Source: Erythrophleum ivorense (taxonomy: Eukaryota > Streptophyta > Magnoliopsida > Fabales > Fabaceae). Taken from it: a stretch of 64,000 nt of DNA. This document shows positions 13,601 through 24,039 of this stretch, piece by piece. The position numbers and the translations under genes were made by a program. Every line of letters starts with the position of its first letter. The stretch's first letter is position 1. The notes beneath the pieces are model-generated. The model worked only from the letters and a program-made list of their open reading frames with translations, made no database searches and was not told the origin of the DNA. The stretch covers positions 62,001-126,000 of the forward strand of contig JAIUCV010001104.1 in NCBI GenBank assembly GCA_026724425.1, written 5' to 3'.

Positions 13601-14008
13601 TGGAGAAATACTTGGAGACAGGGATTCGGTTGAAGTTGGTACTAATGATCCTAACAGGAAATATTATCTTCAGAGGCATCTTTTGAGTATGCACGAAGCT
13701 ATTTGGTAAGACTTATTTCATTTTTATATGATGATTACCACTTTTATAGAAGAAGAATCTGATTTTTGTTTTTTTAAAACATCTGTCTCAAAATCTGCAG
13801 CACACACAAGGTGAATGTTACAGGATATTTTATATGGTCATTGTTGGATAACTTTGAGTGGCAAGATGGTTACAAAACCAGATTCGGACTATATTACATT
13901 GATTTCATAAATAACCTCACACGTCATGAAAAACTTTCGGCCAAGTATTACAAAGATTTCCTCAGTAAAGGTATTCGTCCATCCCAGATCAAGAAGGATG
14001 AGCTTTGA
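10690..14008 (+). CDS. Beta-glucosidase, GH1 family (BGLU28-32-like), copy 2
   Basis: Tandem paralogue of the gene at 2827 with the same 13-exon layout: 10690-10887, 10988-11057, 11383-11438, 11537-11612, 11754-11831, 11924-12011, 12264-12519, 12627-12742, 12824-13041, 13189-13223, 13308-13410, 13597-13705, 13801-14008; 536 residues. All later exons have the same length as in copy 1; exon 1 is 27 bp longer and lengthens the hydrophobic N-terminal segment, which could act as a signal anchor rather than a cleaved peptide. Both catalytic Glu motifs are present (TFNEPW; IIIMENG). The C terminus is KKDEL, again close to an ER-retention tetrapeptide. The donor after exon 7 reads AAAAT-GTATAT, weaker than AAAAG-GTAGAT in copy 1, so splicing there may be less efficient. 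Intron 2 is enlarged by a MITE. Confidence 0.93.
11078..11312. mobile_element. MITE in intron 2 of beta-glucosidase copy 2
   Basis: Intron 2 is 325 bp here and 112 bp in copy 1. The extra DNA starts ACTCCCTCCATTTTAATTTA and ends with GGGGAGAGTACT, a Stowaway-like pattern (CTCCCTCC ends). The inverted ends are imperfect and the target duplication is unclear. Confidence 0.5.
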
Positions 14009-14315
14009 TGAGCTACATTTGGAGGATTTAGTTTTTTTTTTTCCATTGTTTCTTTCTTATATTTTTGTTTGTGATTGATCAAGATTGATCATGAGATCTT
14101 GGTTATACTAATAAATGTTTTTTTGTTTAATTTCTCAATGTCAACGTTGTTATACAAAATCTCGAAGGCTTCGGTTATAATAAAATTTGATCCTTCCTAT
14201 AACTCCGTATGTGAAGTTTTGTAATTTTTACCTTCAAAATGTGAAGAAAAACTACATTGTATAGCTAAAAGGAAATTTATTGTATACAATGAGTACTTGA
14301 AAATGATAAAGAATA

Positions 14316-15121
14316 GGGGGTGTTATTGGATGTTGTATTTGAAATGAACTGAAACTGAATTACAATCCAGTGTTATTCAATCAAGATTTCAAATCCGGTT
14401 TTAAAATCCAGTGTTATTCAATATCTGATTTGTAATCTATCATTAATAGATTCTCAAATTCAGTGTTATTCAATCAAGATTTTCAAATCTGGTTTTAAAA
14501 TCCAGTGTTATTCAAAAGGTAAATGACTTTTAAAATCTTTGTTTATTGAGTCATTTGAAATGAATTACAATGGAGTTTCATGAGTAAATTATTTAAAACA
14601 GAATTCAAGCTACATTGCAGAGATTTTAGAATCAACTCCTATGGATTCTTTAAAATAAAATCAAAACTTTAAATCTGAAGGATTATAAAACCTATAGAAT
14701 TGATTTTAAATACATAATTGAATAACACCCCCAAAAGATTTTAAAAGTGAAGAGAATTGTTAAATTTATAAAGAGTTTTTGTTAGATTTGAAAAGAGTAT
14801 GTAAATTTAGAAAATCAATCAAAATATTTTATTGTAAGGGATTTTGAAAATCTAAAGGTTATTGCCTATTGGTAGTATTTTGAAAGTTTTGTTTCATGAG
14901 TTAATTTGTTTAAAATCCATCTCCCAATAACAAAGATTTTAGTGAATTCATAAAATCATTAAAACACAAACTTTTTGAATAACAATGGATTCTGTATGGA
15001 ATTTAAAAATCATCAAACCAATAACAATGGATTTTAATAAGATTATCAGAATTCATAAACCAATAACAACGGATTCTTAAAATTTTAAAAATTCTTTGAA
15101 ATTCATCTCCCAATAACCCCC
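14316..15121. mobile_element. TIR element with GGGGGTGTTATTGG ends
   Basis: The left end is GGGGGTGTTATTGGAT, and the right end read inward is GGGGGTTATTGGGAGATG. An internal AATAACACCCCC at 14721-14732 is a perfect inverted match to the left end, so the unit may be two nested or joined elements. The interior repeats the phrase CAGTGTTATTCAATCAAG. The flanking sequences (about 14280-14315 and 15122-15210) line up with the continuous 3' flank of copy 1 around 6360-6470, so this is an insertion after the duplication. The end sequence resembles PIF/Harbinger-type elements of crucifers as I remember them. No transposase. TA flanks both sides. Confidence 0.6.
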
Positions 15122-15989
15122 TAAAACTACAAATATTTTTTTTATCGGTTTACTTATGAACCTAAGAAATAGATTTTGCGGTATGGCTTGACGCTGTCTC
15201 AAAATTAGTATCGTCTAATATTAATATTATTTAGGGAAAATTGGCAAAATACCCCAAAAAAAAGCCTTCCATGTCCACATACACTTTTACAAATCCACTT
15301 TGTCCCCTTACCCTTTTTTTTGATAACTAATCCAATTTTAACCTTGAAATTGGTTAGATATAGTTTTGATTAAAATCATAATTAAAATACAAAAGTTTTA
15401 GGAATTTTTTTTTTTTTTCTCTTCCACTCATCTTCTTCACTCTTCCCGGTATCTTTTTCTCTCCTCTCACACATCGGCGACATCTTTTTTCCTCTTCCCC
15501 TCCTCTTCCTCTCTTCGCCGATTTCTTTCCTCCCTGATTTCTTTTTCTCTTCTCTCCGCCCCGATTTCGTTTTCTCTTCTCTCATCCGATTTCTTTTTCT
15601 CTTCTCCGTTCTCGTCCGCGCTCGCCGTGTTTCCTCTGCTCTCCGTTCTCTTCGCCGTTTCTTCACTCGTCCTCTGCTCCCATCATCCTTGTTATTCGTA
15701 AATCACCTCCTCTAGTAACTCACAAGGTTAGTAGTATGCTGGTCATGCAATTGGGGATTTGGTGACATGAAAACTGATTTGGGGTTTCTAAGGTTTTCAT
15801 TTAGGTTTGATTATGTTTCAATTGTTCGCTGAGGTTAGACTTCGTTTATGATGGTTATGATGCAAAAATTTGCTTATAATGATTTGGGGTTTCTGCATCG
15901 ATGAATCTTCCGGCATATGTACTCTTACTGATGATCTCTCTGTTTTTCACTTGTTTCCATATTCGTGTGGCTGCTTTCTGGTTGGTGTC

Positions 15990-17015
15990 TTCCTACAGCC
16001 TCTGTCCTCCTCGCTGTTCTTGGCGGAAACGCTAATCCTACTGCTGATAATATCAAGGATATTATTGGAGCTGGTAATTTTATTTTTGTTTGTTCTCTTT
16101 TTGCCAAAGTCTCAAACTTTTCTGTGTTACTGGGAACGCCGAATTATATGCGATTAGTCTCGAATCTATTCTGCATTTGCTTGTTAATAGTTTAGCTTTG
16201 ATTCCTGGAGGTGAAGTTATAGTTTTTCTTGAAGTGCTTAACAAAGTTTTGAGTTTTGTGATATTGGAAATGTCAATTAATAGAGGCTTACCTAAATTTC
16301 CTGTCTTGTTTCTGGGTAGATGATTCAAGGATATGGTGTTGCTTATTCTGCATTTGCTTTATTGTTGGTGTTCAAGAGTTTAGATTGGTTACTGGAGGTA
16401 GAGGTTAAGATTTTTCTTCATTTGCTTATCAAATTTTGTAAGTTTTCTGGCCTTGGAAGTGTCAGTTATTAGCTTGGAAACTCTGATGAAGAGAAATGTC
16501 AATTTAGTTTGGTTTATCTTAAGTTTCAGTCTTGTTTCAGCATAGATGACTTTAAGGATTTTGGTGTTATAGCAGTGAAGATGAATTGATTGTGAAATTG
16601 ATGGTGTTGTGTTTTGTTGTGTAGTTGGTGCTGATGTTGATGCAGAGAGCATTGAGCTTCTTTTGAAAGAAGTGAGTGGTAAAGACATCACCGAGCTGAT
16701 TGCTTCCGGTAGGGAGAAGTTGGCATATGTGCCATCTGGCGGCGGTGTTGCTGTACGTTGCAGCTTCTTCTCCATCAAGCGGTGATGGTGCTTCCTCTGC
16801 TCCTGCAGCTGCAGAGAAGAAAGAAGCCAAGAAGGAAGAGAAAGAAGAGTCCGATGATGTAAGCATTTTTTTTTCTCTTCGTGTTTCCTTCTGACTCTTT
16901 TGATATGATGATCTTGAATTTGTTTTTGATTTTGCACGTTTATATCTGACTCTGCTGGTTACATCATTCAACTTTGATGCAGGACATGGGATTCAGTCTC
17001 TTCGAGCAGGATTTT
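15990..17015 (+). pseudogene. Captured 60S acidic ribosomal protein P2 fragment
   Basis: Three exon pieces of a cytosolic ribosomal stalk P2 protein gene are readable: LAVLGGNANPTADNIKDIIG near 16005-16071, then after an intron of about 550 bp VGADVDAESIELLLKEVSGK onward from about 16625, then the EKKEAKKEEKEESDD stretch before the donor at 16860, and finally DMGFSLFE after the acceptor at 16982. The normal start codon exon is not preserved, one frame break is present near 16753 (in the GGGVAV region) and the stop after FSLFE is missing. It lies inside Pack-MULE 1 and is not a functional P2 gene. Confidence 0.85.
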
Positions 17016-17289
17016 CTCAACCGAGGAATATTTTTACTGGATCTTGTTTTTGCCTCTTTTTGTTCTCTCTTGTAGTTCGTTGTTATCAATGATTCTTGGA
17101 ACACAATTTTTACTCCTTAGATTATGAAATGAGAAGAGTTGTTCTATCTTGTTGGTTTTTCATTTTTCTGTTATTTTATCAATCTTCTATCATCTTGCGA
17201 ATGGTTTAATACTGCGTCAAAGATCAGGTAGTTCACAAAGCTCAAGCAAGAGTTAAAAGAGACTAGTTTGCAGAAATTATTCGTGTTAA

Positions 17290-17700
17290 GCTTCACCAAA
17301 TAACATAATTGAGACCCAAGTGAGCTTGAGATATTGGGACTACGAAGTCTTCTCTAATTGGTTTTGAATCAGTCAATAAGTCCATGAAACTTTGATCACG
17401 ATTACAAGAAAAGGAAGCTGAGTTTGTAGTAAAACTAGAAGCTGAGTTTAAGTCTTCTTCTTCGCTAATAACTCCCACAGAGGCACAGAGTTGTTTGGCA
17501 AAATTAAAAATAATGTTAAAGAAAATGATGCCACCACTAACATCACTCGGGCACAAACACATTCCACAGTTTGATCCATCTCAAGATGCTTCCAAATTAA
17601 GATTCGTCGCAAATTTCCCAGCTCCGATTCTATGCTTCACCTTCTGGGGGGATATGTATCGCAAGGCCAAACCCAATCACGATCACAGGGTTTGAGGCAA
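17290..17700. other. Unidentified segment inside Pack-MULE 1
   Basis: Lies between the P2 and cyclophilin fragments. The minus strand has an open stretch of 89 residues (17293-17562) rich in Ser and Asp, with a second open stretch just upstream. It looks like a third captured gene fragment, but I do not recognise it. Confidence 0.35.
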
Positions 17701-17713
17701 GAGCAAAAGATGC

Positions 17714-18280
17714 TTAAGATTTAGGAACAGTGACGTTAAGTATCTTAACATCTTGGTAAGGCCTGTCGTTCTTGTCTGTCTTCACTTTCTCTATACCCTG
17801 TTCATTTGGTTTTATGGTTTGACACAACAAAGTAACAACAAGCAAAAAAAAAATATTTTCTTGTTTTGTTTTTTATCATGTACCTGTACGACGTCCATTC
17901 CCTTCACGACTCTTCCAAAAACTGTATGCTTATTGTCTAGCCACGGCGTAGCCACCGTTGTGATAAAGAACTGCGAACCGTTTGTGTTTGGACCAGCGTT
18001 TGCCATCGACACTGTGAACGGCCTGTCATGCCGTAGACTGCAGGCCAAGAAGAAGAAACGACAATATTACACTCAATTCGCTTTTAAAGGACGGCCAAAT
18101 TCAAACGACATGCAGAGAACTAAATGGTTTTACCTTTTGTGAAACTCGTCCTCAAATTCTCTGCCCCAAATTGACTGTCCTCCGGTACCATCTCCAAGAG
18201 GGTCTCCAGTCTGTACCATGAATCCTCGGATAACACGGTGGAAAAGGTGGTTGTCGTAATATCCGTTTCTACATTGTGTC
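17714..18280 (-). pseudogene. Captured cyclophilin (CYP71-like) C-terminal fragment
   Basis: Read on the minus strand, three exons of a peptidyl-prolyl isomerase domain follow in order: FHRVIRGFMVQTGDPLGDG through REFEDEFHK (about 18280-18132), then SLRHDRPFTVSMANAGPNT through FGRVVKGMDVVQ (18037-17884), then GIEKVKTDKNDRPYQDVK to the stop (17802-17714). The order and wording match the C-terminal cyclophilin domain of CYP71, a WD40-cyclophilin chromatin protein, as I remember it. The WD40 part is absent. Splice junctions are conserved and the frame is open, so the fragment could be expressed as a chimaera if transcribed. It sits in Pack-MULE 1, opposite in strand to the P2 fragment. Confidence 0.85.
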
Positions 18281-18361
18281 CTGGAATAAGTTTATTTTCG
18301 TGCCCAGAGAGAAAAAAAGAAATAAAGATTTGAAAAATATTAAGTTGCAATATTTTCTCGA

Positions 18362-18725
18362 TTCTCGTAGAAGACGAATTCTACGAATGGTAGATGTTAG
18401 TTAGTTTGGTAGAACATGTAATGAAAACATGCATTCTACGAAATTGTAGCCAATATGTTTTTTGTAGAACACAAACTCTGCGAATGGTAGAATATAATGT
18501 AATACGTAGAACACAGACTCTACGACCGGTAGATGTCAGTGTTTACCGTAGAAATTGAAATCTACAATTAGCAGAAGATAGTGTATTCCGTAGAATATGT
18601 TTGGAGCAAATTCTACGAAACGGTAGAAGTATAAACAACTTGTAGATTTCATCTTCTACGCTCGCTAGACGTCTACGTAAACAGTAGAAAACGTATTCTA
18701 CTTTGAAAATCGAAGTTCGTAGACT
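18362..18725. repeat. Subterminal array of GTAGA/TCTAC units (Pack-MULE 1)
   Basis: About eight degenerate units of roughly 40-45 bp, each with a GTAGAA-type box followed by an inverted TTCTACG-type box and often GGTAGA, for example TTCTACGAATGGTAGATG and TCTACGAAACGGTAGAAG. The same array, reverse-complemented and in the same order, occurs in Pack-MULE 2 at 36122-36488. It lies about 230 bp from the right end. Confidence 0.8.
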
Positions 18726-18965
18726 CAACCTTTAATTAATTTTATAAACATGAAAAAAAAAATTTAAAAAATCTCAAACATTCTACACAGTTTTAACATC
18801 ATTTTTAAGAATTTTAGAAATTTTGTTCACTTTCAAAAGAAGTTTGTATGAGTTATTAACTATATTGAAGGGCAATGTTGGCACAAAATAGCAAAAGTCA
18901 AAAAAGGGGTAAAGGGACAAGAAGAGCTTTTTTTTGGGTAAATTGCCAATTTCCCCTATTATTTA

Positions 18966-19533
18966 TCGTTTTCTTTTTCTTAAGAATTTTGCACATTTGC
19001 GGTTCCATCGTGTTTGGGTAGATAAATTTTTAGGAAACAAGTGTTCATGACTACATTACGATTTTTTCTTAAAAACTACATTGCGGTTCCATCATCGTGT
19101 TTAGTTGATCCAAAAATTTATCCTCACGCCTAAAAAGAAGAAAACGTTACCTAAAATTAACTCAGGTAATCCCAAAAAAAAAAAGTTATTTTATTAAAGT
19201 GTATCTAACTATCTATCTACTTGTCTAAATTAAACCCTCTCCATCTGTCCTAAATCGCGAACCAAATATAATCCAGAAAAGGACACAACAGAAGCTATCA
19301 GAATAACAAACAGAGAGAATAAAAAAAAATCCACCGAACAATTCAAGAAAAGTTCCTGTCAAGGGAAGAAAAAAACTTAAAGATTATGCGAATGGAGTAT
19401 TCCATTCGATATCTAGAGCCTTCTTTTGTATCGAATGGAATATTATCTTCTTGTCACTATGGAGATTCCCTCTGCTTCTTGGATTCACCACTGCTTTTAT
19501 AAATTATAAGCTTTGTTCTGCAAGGAATTAACC
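18966..19533. other. Intergenic, upstream of GDPD gene
   Basis: AT-rich, no gene seen. Probably holds the promoter and 5' leader of the GDPD gene. Confidence 0.5.
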
Positions 19534-20125
19534 ATGGCTCTCGAATCTCTGCCATTATCGGTATCATCTTCTACTAAGTTTTCATCAGGTAATATCAAAA
19601 TGGTTCCTTTATCACAAAAATAAAATAAAAAATATCAAAAGGGTTCATGAAAAAATCTCTTCTTCTTTTTTTTTTTCTTCTTGGAGTTCCTAAGTTGCGT
19701 ATAATTTTTTTTCTTTTTTGGTGTTGATCAAAATGTATTGAAGATGATGAGAACAAGAAGCAGGAGGCATTTGCTTTCCCTAAATTTGTTGTCATGGGTC
19801 ACAGAGGATTTGGAATGAACATGCTTCAATCTCCGGATGAGAAAATGAAATCAATCAAAGAAAATTCTATTCTTTCTTTCAATGTTGCTGCAGAGTTCCC
19901 CATTGACTTCATCGAGTTTGATGTCCAGGTTTACCTTTTTCCCTTAGAATCTAATCTTATTTTGTTTTCTATTAAAAGAAAACAAGAACCACATATCAGT
20001 GGCCTGAATTATTTGTTTGCATTTACTTTTATATGCAACAATATGAAGCATGGTCTGGATCACACGCACAAATCTGTAAATGGTCTACAATGTGATGTCT
20101 TTTCCAAATTACAACTTATTTTGTA

Positions 20126-20160
<35 letters not shown>

Positions 20161-21577
20161 TAATTTGTAAATTATAAACGTAAATGTGAAACACAATGAA
20201 AAGTTAATGGTAGGAGAAACTCCACTCGCATTGAAGGTTTGTTTAAAATTGTAAGCGTAAATTGCATAAATTTGGGTTTGAAACAATGGCAGCCTAAATA
20301 AAGAATGTAACTATAATTGTAGGTAACAAGAGATGGTTGTCCTGTAATTTTCCATGATATCTTCATGTTCACGCAAGAACAGGTTAGGTTTCCCCTCTTG
20401 TTTTCCAAACAAATAATCTTGTTGCTGCTAGTTTTCACTAAGCATAGATTAGCATAGATTAGAAATCAGCAAAGTTGGTAGTAAAATTTTCAGGGAGTCA
20501 TCATTGAGAAAAGAGTAACGGAAATGGCTTTACATGAACTTCTTGCATGTGGACCACAAAAGGATGGTACAAATGTGAAGCCTATGTTCAGGAAGATAAA
20601 AGATGGTAGAATCTTCGAATGGAAAGTCGCAAAGGATGATCCTTTGTGCACCCTTAAAGATGCCTTTGTAAAGGTTAAACGCTCACTAGGATTCAATATT
20701 GAGCTAAAGTTCGATGATAATCTTGTGTATGGAGAAGAAGAGTTACGTCAAACTCTTGAAAACATCTTGAAGGTAAAGAACATGTTCTTCACCCATTTGA
20801 TATTTGATCTTGTCATGTTCTTGCTTCCAGTGATATATTTGTTGATAAATAGGTTGTAGATGAGCATGGCAAGAACCGGCCAATAATCTTTTCGAGCTTT
20901 CATCCTGATGTGGCTCGACTGATCAGGGATATGCAAAGGATTTATCCTGTAAGATTGCATCTTTGGTTTTCTTCTCCATATGAGGTTCAGTTTGTTTAGT
21001 TGGCTATGTAGCTGAAATGCTTATATGTGTTCTCAGGTATTCTTCTTAACAAATGGAGGAAGTGAAATCTATAAGGATGTGAGAAGAAACTCATTAGATG
21101 AGGCCATCAAGCTTTGCAGAGAAGGTGGTTTGCAAGGGATTGTTTCTGAGGTTAAGGCCATATTAAGAACCCCAAATGCAATCACACGAGTTAAAGATGC
21201 AAACCTTTCACTTATATCCTATGGCCAGCTTAAGTAAAGAAACAAAACAACCTCCCGAGTTTCTTGTTTTTTTGTCCTCTCTTTCTCTCGCCTTCTCTGT
21301 TTCTCCTCTGAAAAAACTCTTCTTTGATAATTTCAGCAATGTCGTGGAGGTGATTTACTTACAATATCTTATGGGAGTGGAGGGAGTGATCGTTGACATG
21401 GTTATGGAGATCTCTGAAGCCCTCGCCAATATCGAGGTTAGGAACGAGGGAAATGATGAAGAAAACGATGAAAGAAAGAGTGCGATTATGTTTGGAGAGC
21501 AGAGGAAAAAGGTGAGAATTTCAAAGGATGAGATCTCTTTCTTAACAAAGTTCGTACCAAAACTGCTTCAACAATGA
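19534..21577 (+). CDS. GDPD3: Glycerophosphodiester phosphodiesterase
   Basis: Hydrolyses glycerophosphodiesters to glycerol-3-phosphate and an alcohol, in phospholipid turnover and phosphate recycling. Seven exons (19534-19588, 19744-19928, 20323-20382, 20494-20772, 20853-20948, 21037-21233, 21337-21577) give 370 residues. The GDPD domain starts with the catalytic-type VVMGHRGFGMN and continues with ENSILSFNVAAE and IEFDVQVTRDGCPVIFHD, the HRG...E.D...D..H signature; IELKFD and a late VEGVIVDMV also fit. The short N terminus before the domain and the length match the small Arabidopsis GDPD1-3 group; position next to WRKY49 and DCI1 is the basis for the GDPD3 name. No clear signal peptide. 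The exon 6 donor (CTTAA-GTAAAG) was chosen because it restores the conserved reading into the last exon. Confidence 0.9.
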
Positions 21578-22233
21578 AGACTTTGCTTCATCGACACATT
21601 TTCGCTTGCTTGTAAATAGACGACTTAGGCAGTCTTAAATAAATAAAAAATTGGGGTATAGTTTCTCCAAACTATACTAATCATATACATAAAGTGTCTT
21701 AATTTCTCCAAAAAAAAAATAAAAATAAAATAAATAAATAAAGAAAAACTCAGCTTAAAATTCTATTTGTCACGTTTCAACCAAGAAAACAATTTACCGA
21801 GTTGGAGGGTGAAGTGCTTCTACCTCCACTGTTAAAGAAACAAGTTTGGAATGTAAGACTTCTCAAACAATAACCCACCCTACCTTATATGGCACTCATA
21901 ATCGGAAGCCTTAGCGGTCAATGAACGAGCAGTGAAGAGACCCTTTCGATTGTGTATGTCCCTGTTGTGGTGGCCATGAAGAATCGATCAAACATACATT
22001 TTATTTTGCTTCAAAACTCTTTGAGGTTTAGATCTTACAAGATCCGTTCCCCGAGTTTGAGCTTATGTATGAGAATCGGATAAAACAATATAATTGCTAA
22101 AACTGGTTGCGTGGTTTGTAATACTTGTTTTATAAATAGTATTTCCTCATATGTAATCATTTTTATTTTATGCCCTATTGGTTTAGTTGCGAATGAAGCA
22201 ACATTTTTTATTAAGGGTATTTGTTGACAAAAA

Positions 22234-22479
22234 GAAGTAACAGGAGAAGCTAAATCTAAATTGGTTCTCTCCTTGTAAAGACAAAGCATGCTTTGACAAG
22301 GCTATTTTACCCGACAACGCGATATTTAATAAATACCATAGATTATGTGCCAATATGAAGTAACAGGAGAAGCTAAATCTAAATTGGTTCTCTCCTTGTA
22401 AAGACAAAGCATGCTTTGACAAGGCTATTTTACCCGACAACGCGATATTTAATAAATACCATAGATTATGTGCCAATAT
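22234..22479. repeat. Perfect 123-bp tandem duplication
   Basis: Two adjacent copies, 22234-22356 and 22357-22479, identical by eye. The period is a multiple of three, so an open frame on the minus strand shows a repeated 41-residue block, but nothing suggests that it is coding. Confidence 0.9.
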
Positions 22480-23924
22480 GAAAAACAATTTGGTCAACTA
22501 ATTTGCCACAAATGCTTATTAAAGTACGATACCGTCAGTTAGTTGTTTACCTAAGTAATTGAAACAGTGAAGTTATTTAATCAATTTACTCTTTACTCTA
22601 AAACCGTTCTTGAAGTAATCGAAAATATTTGATAGTATCAAACATACCATTGTACTTTGTTAACTATAAGTGCATATAGAAACACCCACATGGTTGACTT
22701 TGTTAGATAATTTCAGAAGAAAAATCCACTACATAGTGTGGTTAAAATCCGAAACCAATTCATCGATGACAGAGACAACAAAACCTACGGCCACTAAGTC
22801 AACCCAAACCTTTTTTGTCCACTACCTAGTCACACTATGTTTTTGTCTTTACCTCACAAAGTCAAACCCACATAGCAACAAAAAAAATAACTCGATTTTA
22901 TCAATCTCATGGGGCCTAAGATGTAAGCTTACAAAGATAGCCACGACAGTTGATTCATCAAATATGTGGACATTACAACTCATTTGAAGACAAAAGAACT
23001 ATTGATAAGATGACCCATTTATTGGCAATGTTATAGGTTGTACGTCCCAAGTTCAACACATCATGATAATATATGCATTATTGCCTTATCTTTTATTATA
23101 AGAAAAACAAAATTAGTGGATTACGACATGTAGCCAAGTAGCTTGTGCATGTATCATAGTTTTTTTTTGGGTGAAAATGTGAGCATGTATCATAGTTTTT
23201 TCGTCACTCATATTTAAACTGCCATAATACATGTAGCTACTGAAATATAAACCCAAGTGTTTCTTTAACCCGTTTCTGTCAGGGGTGAAAGTCGATACGC
23301 TAACTTTTTAAAAAAATAAGTGATTAAGTAATCAAACTAATGTGAAAGACAAATACAATTTACAAGATAACACTTTCGAACACTTCCTATTTCTGTTTCG
23401 TTGTCTCTTTATTGTATTTCTATCCATTGTATTTTCAACATTTTCTTTTTTCTGTTAAAAGGTCTTGTATTTTCAACATTTTCAATTAAGTAAGTTTAAT
23501 AAAGCTAGCTTTCATCATTCAACTATTTTTGTTATTTCACATAAAAAAAATTTTGATTATAATATGCAATATACAAGTCATAAATTCACAATAATTATAT
23601 GGGGTAAAAAGCAGTGTAGGCCCGTCGTATTTTTATGCCTGAAGCAAAATAAAAAGTTTGAGGTTTAATGGTATCATAGCCAAAGAATGTGTTTACTAGT
23701 TGATGTAAAGTGCTTTGATTAAATTATTTTACAAACCATATATAGCCTATATATAATATAGGCATTATGTTTAAACCAATAGTTTTTACTCTCATGTTTA
23801 AACCGAGCTAGCAAAATAAATTAGATGTTTCAAGGAGTAAGTTCTAGGCGGCAGTCGAACGTCTCTCCCTCCCCCAAAGAAAACGTCTATAAATTGAACA
23901 CACTTTATTCTTAAAACACACCAA

Positions 23925-23929
<5 letters not shown>

Positions 23930-24002
<73 letters not shown>
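23930..24002 (+). repeat. CT microsatellite in WRKY49 5' leader
   Basis: About 36 uninterrupted TC units, ending 37 bp before the WRKY49 ATG, so probably inside the 5' UTR. Pyrimidine tracts in plant leaders can affect expression. The length is likely polymorphic. Confidence 0.9.
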
Positions 24003-24006
<4 letters not shown>

Positions 24007-24039
24007 TGCTCGTATGTGTTATCTTGTTCCCATACTCAA

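Larger units (their letters stand above)
15234..18956. mobile_element. Pack-MULE 1 (Mutator-like, with captured gene fragments)
   Basis: Flanked by a perfect 9-bp direct repeat TATTATTTA (15225-15233 and 18957-18965). The left end GGGAAAATTGGCAAAATACC and the inward-read right end GGGGAAATTGGCAATTTACC form terminal inverted repeats, and the similarity continues over roughly 70 bp (AAAAAAAAGC, TGTCCC, TTACCC). Inside are a ribosomal P2 fragment (+), an unidentified fragment around 17300-17690, a cyclophilin fragment (-) and a subterminal array of GTAGA/TCTAC units. Introns are kept in both recognised fragments, so capture was from DNA. No transposase is seen, so the element is non-autonomous. 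A sister element lies at 35883-39214 in the opposite orientation. Confidence 0.88.
21578..24039. other. Intergenic between GDPD3 and WRKY49
   Basis: AT-rich, no convincing gene. Contains a perfect 123-bp tandem duplication (22234-22479) and, next to WRKY49, a long CT microsatellite in the 5' leader. Confidence 0.5.

Noticed and set aside
15382..15666. Arg/Glu-rich open frame on the minus strand
   Set aside because: Caused by a CT-rich tract near the left end of Pack-MULE 1; low complexity only.
22035..22497. Repeated hydrophobic open frame on the minus strand
   Set aside because: The repeat comes from the 123-bp DNA duplication, no start context or homologue, AT-rich.
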